A stretch of 64,000 nucleotides of DNA from contig NZ_NJIH01000001.1 of the NCBI RefSeq assembly GCF_002209565.1, positions 278,226 through 342,225 of the forward strand. The letters are read 5' to 3'. A program made the position numbers and the translations under genes. The number at the start of each line of letters is the position of its first letter. Within the stretch, counting starts at the first letter, position 1. Below are positions 16,379 to 24,615 of the stretch, piece after piece. Source of the DNA: Candidimonas nitroreducens (GTDB taxonomy: Bacteria; Pseudomonadota; Gammaproteobacteria; Burkholderiales; Burkholderiaceae_B). The notes beneath the pieces were generated by a model. That model did not search any database. It was given only the letters and a program-made list of their open reading frames with translations, and had not been told where the DNA came from.

Positions 16379-17818
16379 TTGTTTTTGAGTGCGGTTTCTT
16401 ATTTTATTCGCGGCTCGTACGAGCCGCGCTGGCTACGCCGCGCCCTGCTGGCCGGGCTGTGTGCCCTGCCCTTGCTGTCGGGCTGCGCAAGCTACCAAAG
16501 CCAGCCCTTGCCCGATCGGGCGGGCGGCTTGTCCCGCGCGCAGCTTGCCCACATCCGGGTCGACCGGCGCGAAATGCCGCTGCCCGAACTGGCGGCGCAT
16601 CGCTTCGATCCTTCCAATGGACTGGACATCGAAGAAGTCGCCATGCTTGCCGTGGTCGGCAACCCGGCCTTGAGGCTGGCTCGCGACGATCTGAAAGTCG
16701 CTCGCGCCCAATCGTTCGCGGCCGGCCTGCTGCCCGATCCGCAACTGGGCTTCTCCAATGACTTCCCAGGCGCGGCCAGCGCGACATCCTCCGCCTTCAG
16801 CGCCGGCCTGAGCATGGATCTGATGGCGCTGTTGCGGCGCGGCACGACAAAATCCGCGGCCAACGCCGAGACGGCCAAGATCGACCTGGGGCTGCTGTGG
16901 CAGGAATGGCAGACAATCGCCCAGGCGCGGCAATTATTCATCAAGACGCGGTTCCAAACCGATACCTTGCCTTTGCTCGAGCGCCAAAGCGATCTGGCAG
17001 AGGCTCGGTACGCCCACATGGCGAAAGCGCTGCGGCAAGGCAACCTGACGGGGGATGCGTTGACCGCAGCCCTGCTGGCACAAACGGATGCCCGGAAGCA
17101 ATACACGGACGCGCAGCGCGCGGCCCTGCAGACCCGGCACGCCCTGAACGCGCTGCTGGGCTTGCAGCCGGACGTGGCATTGCACCTGACCGGCGACGGC
17201 GGGCAGGTGCCGCTGGACGACAAAACCGTCGAGCATTCACTGGCCGGCCTGCCCGCGCGCAGGCCCGACCTGCTTGCGCTGCGGGCCGGCTACGTCGCGC
17301 AGGATCAGAAGTACCGGGCCGCCATCCTCGATCAATTCCCCAGCCTGTCGGTCGGCTTTGTCAGGGCGCGAGACACCTCGTCCGTGTATACGAGCGGCTT
17401 CCAGATCAGCCTCAACCTGCCGATCTTCAACCGCAACCGTGGAAATATTGCGATCGAGAAGGCAAGCCGGCGCCGCTTGCGCGACGAATATCAGAACCGG
17501 CTCGACCAAGCTTATGCGGAAGTCGCCCAGTTGCGCGAGGACTCCGCGCTGCTCGAACGCCAATTGACGGAAGTCGAGGCGGCGCTGCCCGGCATGGCGG
17601 CACAGGCCACGGCGGCGGCGCGGGCTTATGCAAGTCACGATCTGGGCATGAATGCCTATGTCGATGCGCAAAGTGGAGAAATCGCCAAGCGTATCGAGGC
17701 GGCATCGCTGCGTGAATCGATCGCCGAACAGCGGGTCGGCATGCAGGCCTTGCTGGGCGGAGCCATACCCGATGCATTTTCTTCTGATGTCGAGCTTATC
17801 CGTGCCCATGAGCATTAA
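16379..17818 (+). CDS. TolC-family outer-membrane efflux lipoprotein
   Basis: A 479-residue outer-membrane factor. The leader ends in a lipobox, LLSGC near residue 35, so the mature protein should be lipidated like OprM and CusC. The body shows the two-repeat OEP pattern, including AARAYASHDLGMNAYVDAQ near the end. No ATG is available; TTG at 16379 with GGAG 8 bases upstream is the likely start. It should form the exit duct for the adaptor and RND pump encoded next. Its stop overlaps the adaptor start by 11 bases. A perfect 20-base palindrome lies within the leader-coding region at 16409-16428. Confidence 0.9.
   Translation: MFLSAVSYFIRGSYEPRWLRRALLAGLCALPLLSGCASYQSQPLPDRAGGLSRAQLAHIRVDRREMPLPELAAHRFDPSNGLDIEEVAMLAVVGNPALRLARDDLKVARAQSFAAGLLPDPQLGFSNDFPGAASATSSAFSAGLSMDLMALLRRGTTKSAANAETAKIDLGLLWQEWQTIAQARQLFIKTRFQTDTLPLLERQSDLAEARYAHMAKALRQGNLTGDALTAALLAQTDARKQYTDAQRAALQTRHALNALLGLQPDVALHLTGDGGQVPLDDKTVEHSLAGLPARRPDLLALRAGYVAQDQKYRAAILDQFPSLSVGFVRARDTSSVYTSGFQISLNLPIFNRNRGNIAIEKASRRRLRDEYQNRLDQAYAEVAQLREDSALLERQLTEVEAALPGMAAQATAAARAYASHDLGMNAYVDAQSGEIAKRIEAASLRESIAEQRVGMQALLGGAIPDAFSSDVELIRAHEH
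16409..16428. repeat. Perfect 20-base palindrome inside the efflux-gene leader
   Basis: CGCGGCTCGTACGAGCCGCG is its own reverse complement and begins 30 bases after the TTG start. In RNA it would fold into a tight GC-rich hairpin close to the initiation region; in DNA it could be a regulator site. No other copy was noticed in the window. Confidence 0.7.
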
Positions 17819-18920
17819 ACCTTTGCGGCCGTGCATCGGCCGAATTCGCGCTTACCTGGTGGTCGCCGCTTTTGCCTTCGGCGCCCGCACCGCGGCCGCC
17901 GATGCGCCGCCGACCGTTACAGTACTGGCCACGGCTCCCCGATACGGCGTCATCTCGCAGCCCTTGCAGGCCTATGGCACGATCGGGACAGCCCAGGCCA
18001 CCGTGGCGGTGAACCTGCCCTATCCGGCCAGGCTGCTCCACGTATATGTGCAGAATGGGCAATCGGTCGCGCGAGGGGCCCCTCTTTTCGTAGTGCAGGC
18101 CGACCCCGCCGCCTTGTTGGCAAGCAAGCAGGCGGCGACGGCCTATAGGCTGGCAAAAGACGATCTGGCGCATACCCGCGCCCTGTATGCCCAGTCCTTG
18201 GCGACACGCTCGCAACTGGAGACGGCGCGCAAGGCAGCGCTCGATGCCCAATCGGCCCTCGACGCGCAGCGGGCGCTGGGCATCGGCAACGGGACAGTGA
18301 CGATCGCGGCGCCCGCCGATGGCGTCATAACTCGACTCGGCGCCATTCAGGGCGACCAGGTGCCCGCGGGTGCGGCGATTCTATTACTGGCTCTGCATGC
18401 CTCCGAACCCAAGGCCATGCCGAACGTGATGCTGGGCGTGGATCCCGCCACTGCACGCTGGATCCGCGCCGGCGACCCGGTTACCGTTAGCGGCTTGTCG
18501 CCCGAAGAGGACGGGATCTCGGCGCGGGGCCGGATCGTGCTTGTTGGCGCCGCGGTGGATCCGCAAAGCCAACTCGTCGATGTGGGCGCTTCCGTATCCC
18601 TGGCCGGAGCAGGACTGCTGCCCGGCATGCATGTGAAGGGCCGGATATCGACGCGGGCGGGCAAGCACTGGATCGTTCCCCGCAGCGCCGTGTTGCGCGA
18701 CGGCCAGGGGGCATACATATATCAGCTAGGGAAAGACCTGCATGCGCACCGGGTCGACGTCAAAGTAAGAATCGAGAATGGCAATACCTACGGGATCGAT
18801 GGCGCACTCGATGCCGCACGGCCGTTGGTCGTGACCGGCAACTACGAGCTGCACGACGGCGACGCCGTACATGTGCAGGCAAGAGGCCAGGCCGGAAAGC
18901 GGCCAGGGATGGCGCAATGA
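17808..18920 (+). CDS. RND efflux periplasmic adaptor subunit (HlyD/MFP family)
   Basis: About 370 residues from the ATG at 17808, which overlaps the end of the outer-membrane gene by 11 bases and places a signal peptide (LVVAAFAFGARTAAA) at the N-terminus. The frame is open further upstream, but within the preceding gene. VNLPYPARLLHVYVQNGQSV is the first lipoyl half, a helical hairpin follows at about 100-150, and ITRLGAIQGDQVPAGAAI is the second half. Then come the beta-barrel and membrane-proximal domains. It bridges the pump and the outer-membrane duct. The last codons overlap the pump gene by 4 bases. Confidence 0.92.
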   Translation: MSIKPLRPCIGRIRAYLVVAAFAFGARTAAADAPPTVTVLATAPRYGVISQPLQAYGTIGTAQATVAVNLPYPARLLHVYVQNGQSVARGAPLFVVQADPAALLASKQAATAYRLAKDDLAHTRALYAQSLATRSQLETARKAALDAQSALDAQRALGIGNGTVTIAAPADGVITRLGAIQGDQVPAGAAILLLALHASEPKAMPNVMLGVDPATARWIRAGDPVTVSGLSPEEDGISARGRIVLVGAAVDPQSQLVDVGASVSLAGAGLLPGMHVKGRISTRAGKHWIVPRSAVLRDGQGAYIYQLGKDLHAHRVDVKVRIENGNTYGIDGALDAARPLVVTGNYELHDGDAVHVQARGQAGKRPGMAQ

Positions 18921-21900
18921 GTTTCGGATTGTGGATGCAGCGGCACCGCCGGTCGCTGCTGTTCGTCGTGGCCTTGCTTGCGCTGGCGGGCGCGCTGGCG
19001 GCGTTTCGCATGCCGATCTCGCTCTTTCCGAACGTGGCATTCCCACGCGTGGTGGTGTCGCTCGATGCGGGCGACCAGCCCGCCGAACAGATGGCGTCAA
19101 CGGTGACCATGCCTGTCGAAGAAGCATTGCGGCGCGTGCCAGCGGTGCGTGACATCGAATCGAGAACCAGCCGTGGATCCGCTGAAATCTCCGTCAACTT
19201 CGATTGGGGCACGGATATGGCCCGAGCGGCCCTGCAGGCGCGCTCCGCGATCGGCGAGATCATGTCCGCCTTGCCATCGGGTACCACAATGCAGGTTCGG
19301 CGCATGGATCCCACCGTGTTTCCGGTACTGGCCTATAGCTTGACCTCTACGCGGCAGCCGCAAACCGCACTGCACGATATCGCGCAATATGAACTACGGC
19401 CCCTGCTTTCGTCCGTGGCAGGCGTTGCTCGCGTAGAAGTCATTGGCGGCGCGCAGGAAGAACTCGAAGTGGATGTCGATCCCGCCCGGCTGGCGGCCCA
19501 CGGGCTGTCCCTGTCCGATGTGTCCAGGGCTGTCGGCACCAGCAACATTTTGATGGCGGCCGGCCGTATCGAAGACCATTACAAGCTGTATCTGGTCATC
19601 GCCAATACCGCATTTGCGGGCATCAGAAACCTGGCGCACGTCGTCGTGTCCGCGAAAGGAGCGGGGCAAGTGCTGTTGCGCGACGTCGCCACGGTGCGGC
19701 AAGGCGCCGTGCCGCAATGGATGCGGGTTACGGCCGACGGCAAGGACGCCGTACTCATCAATATCTATCAGCAGCCCGGCGCCAACAGTGTTGCCATGGC
19801 GCGGGACGTAAAGACGAAACTGGAGGAATTCCAGCACCAGTTGCCGCCAGGCGTGGCCTTGGCGAACTGGTACGACCAAAGTGAACTGGTCACTGCATCA
19901 GCCACGAGCGTACGCGATGCCATTCTCATTGGTGTCGTGCTGGCTGCCTTGACCTTGTTCCTGTTCCTGCGCAACTGGAAGATCACCGCGATAGCGGTCG
20001 GCATGGTGCCGGTCGTCATGGCCGCAACCGTGCTGATCCTGTATGTCTTCGGCATGGGCTTCAACATCATGACCCTGGGGGGCATGGCCGCCGCGGTGGG
20101 CCTGGTCATCGACGACGCCATCGTGATGATCGAGCACATCGTACGCCGCACCAAGGAGGGCGGCGTTCATGCCTTCAAGGGCCGGGTCATGGGGGCCGCA
20201 CTGGAGTTCACCAGGCCCCTGGCCGGCTCATCGGCCGCAACGCTGATCATTTTTGTGCCGCTGGCCTTCTTGTCCGGCGTGACCGGAGCTTTCTTCAAGG
20301 CGCTGTCGATCACCATGGCAAGCGCGCTGCTTATTTCTTTCCTGTACACCTGGCTCGCCATCCCGATACTCTGCGACCACTGGCTGAATGAAAAAGATGC
20401 CGAAGAACATCGAGAATCGCGCTTCGCGCTATGGCTGCGGGATCGCTATGTGCGCATTCTGCGCAAAACCATCATGCGCCCTGCCCTCGCCCTGGCCGGC
20501 GTCATACCTTTGGCCATCGCGGCAAGCCTGGCTTTCACGCACGTAGGCAGTGGCTTCATGCCGACAATGGATGAAGGCGGCTTCGTCCTGGACTATCACA
20601 CGCGGCCCGGCACTTCGATTTCCGAAACCGACCGTCTCATCCGCCAGGTAGAGGCCATCGTCCAGGCGAATCCCAACGTGGCGAGCTATTCCCGCCGCAC
20701 CGGAACCGGTCTGGGCGGCGGGTTGAGCGAGCCCAATACGGGCGATTTCTTTATTCGCCTGAAGCAAGGCAAACGGGAGCCCATCGATGCCGTCATGAGC
20801 GAAATCCGCGGCAAAGTGGAAGCCGATGTGCCAGGCGTGAGCATCGAACTGGCCCAATTGATGGAAGACTTGATCGGTGACTTGACGGCCGTGCCACAGC
20901 CCGTCCAGATCAAGATCTATTCGGACGATACTGCGGTGCTCGAGGCCGTTGCGCGCAAGGTTGCCGGCCGCATCGCCAAGATCGACGGCATCGTCGATGT
21001 GAACGACGGGATCAATCCGGCCGGAGACGCAATCGAATTGCATATCCGCCTCGATGCGGCCGCCGCCGAAGGCATGGACGCGCAATCCATTGCGCAGTCC
21101 GTATCCGACATGCTGCAAGGCTCGGTTGCCGCGAAATTCCAGCAAGGCCCCAAGATGGTTGGGGTGCGCGTGCGTGTGGATCACGCCGCGACGCTGACAG
21201 ACACGCAGCTCGGCCAATTGCTGGTGCGCGCGCCCGATGGCCACTTATTCCCGCTCGACCGCGTCGCCGATCTGGTCAAGGTAAGCGGCCAGCCCGAGAT
21301 CGGCCGAGACAACTTGAAACGCATGGCGGCAGTCACCGCCCGCATCGATGGACGCGACCTGGGCTCGACCATTGCCGATGTACAAAAAGCGCTTGCCGGC
21401 CCGCAGATGTTTCCCAAAGGCGTGTACTACGAACTGGGCGGTCTCTACCAGCAGCAACAAATTGCCTTCAAGGGCCTGCTGGCCGTGTTCGGCTCCGCGA
21501 TCGCGCTGGTGTTCGGGCTGCTGCTTTTTCTTTACGAACGTTTCCGTGTCGCGCTGGCGTTGCTGGCGATGCCGCTGCTGGCGGCGGGCGCCGTCTTCAT
21601 CGGGCTCTGGATAACAGGTATCGAACTGAATATTTCCGCCATGATGGGCATGACCATGATCGTCGGTATCGTGACAGAGGTGGCAATTTTCTATGTCTCG
21701 GAGCTTCAGGGGCTGCTTGGCGAATCGGGCATGCCGCTGCAGCAGGCGCTGGTGGAAGCCGGGCGCAACCGCCTGCGGCCGATCGCCATGACGACCGTCG
21801 CGGCCATTCTCGCGCTGCTGCCCTTGGCCTTCGCCCTGGGCCAGGGCGCGGCGATGCAGCAGCCGCTTGCCGTGTCGATCATCTCGGGGCTGGTCGTGCA

Positions 21901-22000
21901 ATTGCCGCTGGTGCTGCTGGTATTGCCTGCCCTGCTTCGGGTTCTGCTGACTGACGAACCCCGCCACCGCACGGGGCTGGATACGGCCGTAAAAGGATGA
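18917..22000 (+). CDS. RND-family efflux transporter permease
   Basis: A 1027-residue inner-membrane pump, full family length. It has the usual layout: one membrane segment, a large periplasmic loop, six segments, a second loop and five more segments. FRMPISLFPNVAFPRVVVSLDAG at the start is typical. The proton-relay helix reads GLVIDDAIVMIEH, the double-Asp pattern of the HAE (multidrug) group rather than the single-Asp HME metal pumps, although the duct-adaptor-pump gene order is that of Czc/Cus metal systems. Drug, solvent or metabolite export is therefore the better guess. The operon is divergent from a two-component system with PmrA-type boxes between them. Confidence 0.93.
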   Translation: MSFGLWMQRHRRSLLFVVALLALAGALAAFRMPISLFPNVAFPRVVVSLDAGDQPAEQMASTVTMPVEEALRRVPAVRDIESRTSRGSAEISVNFDWGTDMARAALQARSAIGEIMSALPSGTTMQVRRMDPTVFPVLAYSLTSTRQPQTALHDIAQYELRPLLSSVAGVARVEVIGGAQEELEVDVDPARLAAHGLSLSDVSRAVGTSNILMAAGRIEDHYKLYLVIANTAFAGIRNLAHVVVSAKGAGQVLLRDVATVRQGAVPQWMRVTADGKDAVLINIYQQPGANSVAMARDVKTKLEEFQHQLPPGVALANWYDQSELVTASATSVRDAILIGVVLAALTLFLFLRNWKITAIAVGMVPVVMAATVLILYVFGMGFNIMTLGGMAAAVGLVIDDAIVMIEHIVRRTKEGGVHAFKGRVMGAALEFTRPLAGSSAATLIIFVPLAFLSGVTGAFFKALSITMASALLISFLYTWLAIPILCDHWLNEKDAEEHRESRFALWLRDRYVRILRKTIMRPALALAGVIPLAIAASLAFTHVGSGFMPTMDEGGFVLDYHTRPGTSISETDRLIRQVEAIVQANPNVASYSRRTGTGLGGGLSEPNTGDFFIRLKQGKREPIDAVMSEIRGKVEADVPGVSIELAQLMEDLIGDLTAVPQPVQIKIYSDDTAVLEAVARKVAGRIAKIDGIVDVNDGINPAGDAIELHIRLDAAAAEGMDAQSIAQSVSDMLQGSVAAKFQQGPKMVGVRVRVDHAATLTDTQLGQLLVRAPDGHLFPLDRVADLVKVSGQPEIGRDNLKRMAAVTARIDGRDLGSTIADVQKALAGPQMFPKGVYYELGGLYQQQQIAFKGLLAVFGSAIALVFGLLLFLYERFRVALALLAMPLLAAGAVFIGLWITGIELNISAMMGMTMIVGIVTEVAIFYVSELQGLLGESGMPLQQALVEAGRNRLRPIAMTTVAAILALLPLAFALGQGAAMQQPLAVSIISGLVVQLPLVLLVLPALLRVLLTDEPRHRTGLDTAVKG

Positions 22001-22131
22001 CGCCCATGGCGAGCTAATGAAGTATAGTTTGGCCAGGATCAGCCGCACGATGAGGCCGTGGGCCGGCCGCTGCGGCCCTCGAGAACTGTCTTCCGGGCCG
22101 TGTACCGCCAAACTAGAATCAGGAGTCCAGC

Positions 22132-22467
22132 GTGCCCTTGAGCGATGAAGAGCTTCTTCGGCTTGTCGATCGGATTGTCGATCAGTACGGCGGCAAGCTG
22201 GACGAACTCGAAAGCGCCGTCGGCATGTTGATGCTCGGCCGATACTACGGCTGGCGCGTGCTGCTCCTGGTTCACAGCCCCAATACCATCAGGAAATATC
22301 AAAAGATCCTGGGGCTCAAGTCCCTCAAGGATGTCTTGCCCGAAGTTGGCGTTCTAGCGCATCGATCCGATGCCTGGCGACTGGTGGAAGGTACTCAGAA
22401 TTTCTGGAAGGTGGTACGGGGACAGATAGGCGGCGTGCGCAGCACGCGCGTGGACAAGCCTTCCTAA
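22132..22467 (+). CDS. Conserved-looking small protein of unknown function
   Basis: A 111-residue soluble protein starting at GTG (22132) with AGGAG seven bases upstream, a good ribosome-binding site. The first third is acidic and helical (SDEELLRLVDRIVDQYGGKLDELE), then GRYYGWRVLLLVHSPNT and a basic tail. No membrane segment, metal motif or signal peptide is visible, and I do not recognise the family. It stands alone on the plus strand between the pump operon and a convergent FTR1-type gene. Codon use is like its neighbours, which supports a real gene. Confidence 0.7.
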   Translation: MPLSDEELLRLVDRIVDQYGGKLDELESAVGMLMLGRYYGWRVLLLVHSPNTIRKYQKILGLKSLKDVLPEVGVLAHRSDAWRLVEGTQNFWKVVRGQIGGVRSTRVDKPS

Positions 22468-22496
22468 ACATTATTGCAGCAGCGCCGGAACCGGTC

Positions 22497-23246
22497 TCAA
22501 TGCAGGATGGATATTTCCTTGCGCCACGCAGCGGCCAACTGCAAAAGGGGCACGATCGCCACCGCCGCCAGCAGCCATATGTGCCAGGCCGATAGCACTT
22601 GCGCAATGGCCGCGGCCCACTGAGCATCGGGATGGCCGGCTCCGTAGTCGACGAACAAGCGCTCGAAGCCGGTGAGCAAAGCCTGAACCGTCATCACGAC
22701 CAGCAAGCACGACGATAGCTGGAATGCGATCTGCAAACCCCTGCGCATTCGCTTGCGCATTACCCATAGAATGGCTACGGCGACGATGGCCAAAACGCCG
22801 AGCAGCCCTCCTGCCCATGTTTCGAGCACGCTGTTCCAGCTTGCTATGAGCCGAAGGAAGAACAGCGTCTCCATCGACTCCCGAAAAATAATGAGGGCTG
22901 AAAAAACGAAGATGACCGCGGGCAGCGCCGCGCTGTCCAGCCAAATATCGAGCGCACGGGACATCCGGCGGCGTATGGACGCCGCGGAGCTGACCGCTTC
23001 AGTGATGATGAAGCCTATGGCCAGCGAGGCGAAGATGGTCAGCAGCGCGCTTACTTCGCCTGACAATCTCCTGCCCGGCCATGCCAGGGATAAAGCAACG
23101 CTTGCAAAGCCGCCGGCGGCTACCCCATAGGCCACCATGGGCAGGTGCCTGCTCTTTCCGGCCTTGTGCAGCTCCACGCATACGGCGCCGATGATAAACA
23201 ATGCCTCGGCCGTCTCGCGGATCAGCACAATGAGCGAATCGAACAT
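22497..23246 (-). CDS. FTR1-family iron permease-like membrane protein
   Basis: A 249-residue protein with about seven hydrophobic segments. Two REXXE motifs are present, RETAE near residue 10 and RESME near residue 122. These acidic motifs carry the iron pathway in Ftr1/EfeU permeases. It is divergent from a second FTR1-type gene at 23593, across a 346-base regulatory gap. It is shorter than the other paralogue and may be a second half-permease or a regulator of iron import. The exact role is unknown; iron transport is the family expectation. Confidence 0.85.
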   Translation of the reverse strand: MFDSLIVLIRETAEALFIIGAVCVELHKAGKSRHLPMVAYGVAAGGFASVALSLAWPGRRLSGEVSALLTIFASLAIGFIITEAVSSAASIRRRMSRALDIWLDSAALPAVIFVFSALIIFRESMETLFFLRLIASWNSVLETWAGGLLGVLAIVAVAILWVMRKRMRRGLQIAFQLSSCLLVVMTVQALLTGFERLFVDYGAGHPDAQWAAAIAQVLSAWHIWLLAAVAIVPLLQLAAAWRKEISILH

Positions 23247-23479
23247 GTCAAGAATTCCTGAGCGGGTGGCGTCGCACCAGAAATAGTACTGGATGCTTGG
23301 TGGTTTGCTTGGCGGCTCGCTCGATCGTGAGCGTCACAAACGATCGCCCGCCCATTTGGCCGCTACTCGCCTGGTGCCGTGTTGGAAGCCCATAAAAAAA
23401 AGCTTTTTATGAACTACTGACATCATTAAATATCCATCGTCATTTTATTTTAAATCATTTGCTTAGTGGCTTATCTCTA

Positions 23480-23513
23480 ATCAATAGTAGAACTTGACAG
23501 TCTACTAATTGAT
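23480..23513. promoter_or_regulatory. Long inverted repeat around the iron-operon -35
   Basis: ATCAATAGTAGA (23480-23491) and TCTACTAATTGAT (23501-23513) pair along their whole length with one inserted base. The 9-base spacer and the element as a whole enclose the -35 TTGACA at 23494-23499, an arrangement expected for a regulator that blocks RNA polymerase. The regulator is not identifiable. Confidence 0.55.
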
Positions 23514-23522
23514 GACTAGAGT
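23494..23522 (+). promoter_or_regulatory. Sigma-70-like promoter of the iron-uptake operon
   Basis: A consensus -35 TTGACA (23494-23499) is followed after 17 bases by TAGAGT (23517-23522), four of six matches to the -10. Transcription would begin near 23529, inside the Fur-like site, leaving a leader of about 64 bases before the FTR1 ATG at 23593. Confidence 0.55.
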
Positions 23523-23524
23523 TC

Positions 23525-23543
23525 GGTATCGCTAATCATTTCC
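23525..23543. promoter_or_regulatory. Candidate Fur box
   Basis: The 19 bases match 13 positions of the Fur consensus, with an uninterrupted TAATCATT core. They lie at the predicted transcription start of an operon encoding an FTR1 permease and a ferric ABC importer, which makes iron repression by Fur plausible. The match is moderate. Confidence 0.5.
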
Positions 23544-23592
23544 ATTTGTGCTTCCAACTTTAGGATCCAGGCCCATACCTGACATAAGGATA

Positions 23593-24441
23593 ATGTTTGT
23601 CCCCTTTTTAATCATGCTGCGCGAAGGGATAGAGGCGGCCCTCATCGTGGGAATCGTCGCCGGCTATCTCAGCCAGACCGGCAGACATCAATGGCTGCCG
23701 TATGTATGGATCGGCATCTTGTTGGCCCTTGGCTTTTCCTTGCTGACGGGAGCCGCGATCCAATACGGAAACGCCGAGTTCCCGCAGAAGATCCAGGAAA
23801 TCTTCGAAGCCGTGATCGGATTCGTCGCCGTCGGCGTGCTGACATCCATGGTTTTGTGGATGAAGAAAGCCGCGAGATCCATGGCCAAATCCCTGCGCGT
23901 ATCCATCGACGAAGCGCTGGCGGCACGGTCTTCCGCAAATGGACTGGGGCTCATCGCCCTGGTGTTTTTCGCCGTGGCGCGGGAAGGCGTCGAGTCGGTC
24001 TTTTTCCTGCTTGCCGCGTTCCAGCAAAGCCACAGCGCCGAGGCGCCGACAGGCGCGCTGCTGGGCCTGCTCTGCTCGGTGGGTATCGGCTATGGCATCT
24101 ACGTGGGTGGGCTACGCCTGAATCTGACGCGTTTTTTTCGCTGGACGGGCATTTTCATATTGGCGGTTGCCGCCGGCGTCCTGTCCAGCTCGATGAAGTC
24201 GCTGCATGAGGCAGGCATCTGGAATTACGCGCAGGCCGTTGTGTTCGACTGGAGCAACACGCTGCCCGTCGGCAGCCCTCTGGGCGTTTTTCTGTCGGGC
24301 ATCTTCGGCTACCAGGACACGCCGACCGTCAGCGAGATCACCGTCTACTTCGCTTATCTGGCGGCCACGCTCTATGTGTTTCTGTGCCCGTCGCGCAAGT
24401 CTGATCCTGTTAAAGACAAGATCGCGCAGGGACAGGCATGA
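23593..24441 (+). CDS. FTR1/EfeU-family high-affinity iron permease
   Basis: About 282 residues from the ATG at 23593, chosen because AAGGATA precedes it and because MFVPFLIMLREGIEAALIVG is the usual FTR1 N-terminus; an upstream frame from 23548 adds an unrelated tail. Seven membrane segments. The two iron-binding motifs are REGIE near residue 10 and REGVES near 130. It opens a likely operon with a small coupled ORF and three ferric ABC genes. Such permeases take up ferric iron, in some systems after periplasmic ferroxidation. No EfeO or EfeB partner is seen here. Confidence 0.9.
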   Translation: MFVPFLIMLREGIEAALIVGIVAGYLSQTGRHQWLPYVWIGILLALGFSLLTGAAIQYGNAEFPQKIQEIFEAVIGFVAVGVLTSMVLWMKKAARSMAKSLRVSIDEALAARSSANGLGLIALVFFAVAREGVESVFFLLAAFQQSHSAEAPTGALLGLLCSVGIGYGIYVGGLRLNLTRFFRWTGIFILAVAAGVLSSSMKSLHEAGIWNYAQAVVFDWSNTLPVGSPLGVFLSGIFGYQDTPTVSEITVYFAYLAATLYVFLCPSRKSDPVKDKIAQGQA

Positions 24442-24608
24442 GCCAGGGCAACGTTACGACCAGCATGCCCCGGAAAGAGAAAACAGCTCCCGCCCTCTAT
24501 GCAACGCTGCCAGACGGCAAGAACACTTATCGCATAGAGAAGACACACCGGCTTCGAGCAGGGGGCAACTGTGCACCACACCTGTCTATTTATGAAAATG
24601 AAAAGTGA
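24438..24608 (+). CDS. Small coupled ORF of 56 residues, function unknown
   Basis: An ATG overlapping the FTR1 stop (ATGA) opens a 56-codon frame ending at TGA 24606-24608, just before the binding-protein start. The product begins MSQGNVTTSMPRKEKTA, includes LYATLPDGKNTYRIEKT and is basic with one Cys near position 45. There is no signal peptide or membrane segment. Overlap of the ATGA type favours translation by coupling, but the composition gives no recognisable family. It may be a real small protein or simply coding-like spacer. Confidence 0.4.
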   Translation: MSQGNVTTSMPRKEKTAPALYATLPDGKNTYRIEKTHRLRAGGNCAPHLSIYENEK

Positions 24609-24615
24609 GAAATCG

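Larger units (their letters stand above)
23247..23592. other. AT-rich regulatory gap between two divergent FTR1-type genes
   Basis: No gene is visible. The gap carries a long imperfect inverted repeat (23480-23513), a TTGACA promoter on the plus strand and a Fur-box-like sequence (23525-23543), each listed separately. Upstream there is a short A/T-run palindrome around 23390-23410 (AAAAAAAAGCTTTTT) near the minus-strand gene. Confidence 0.5.
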
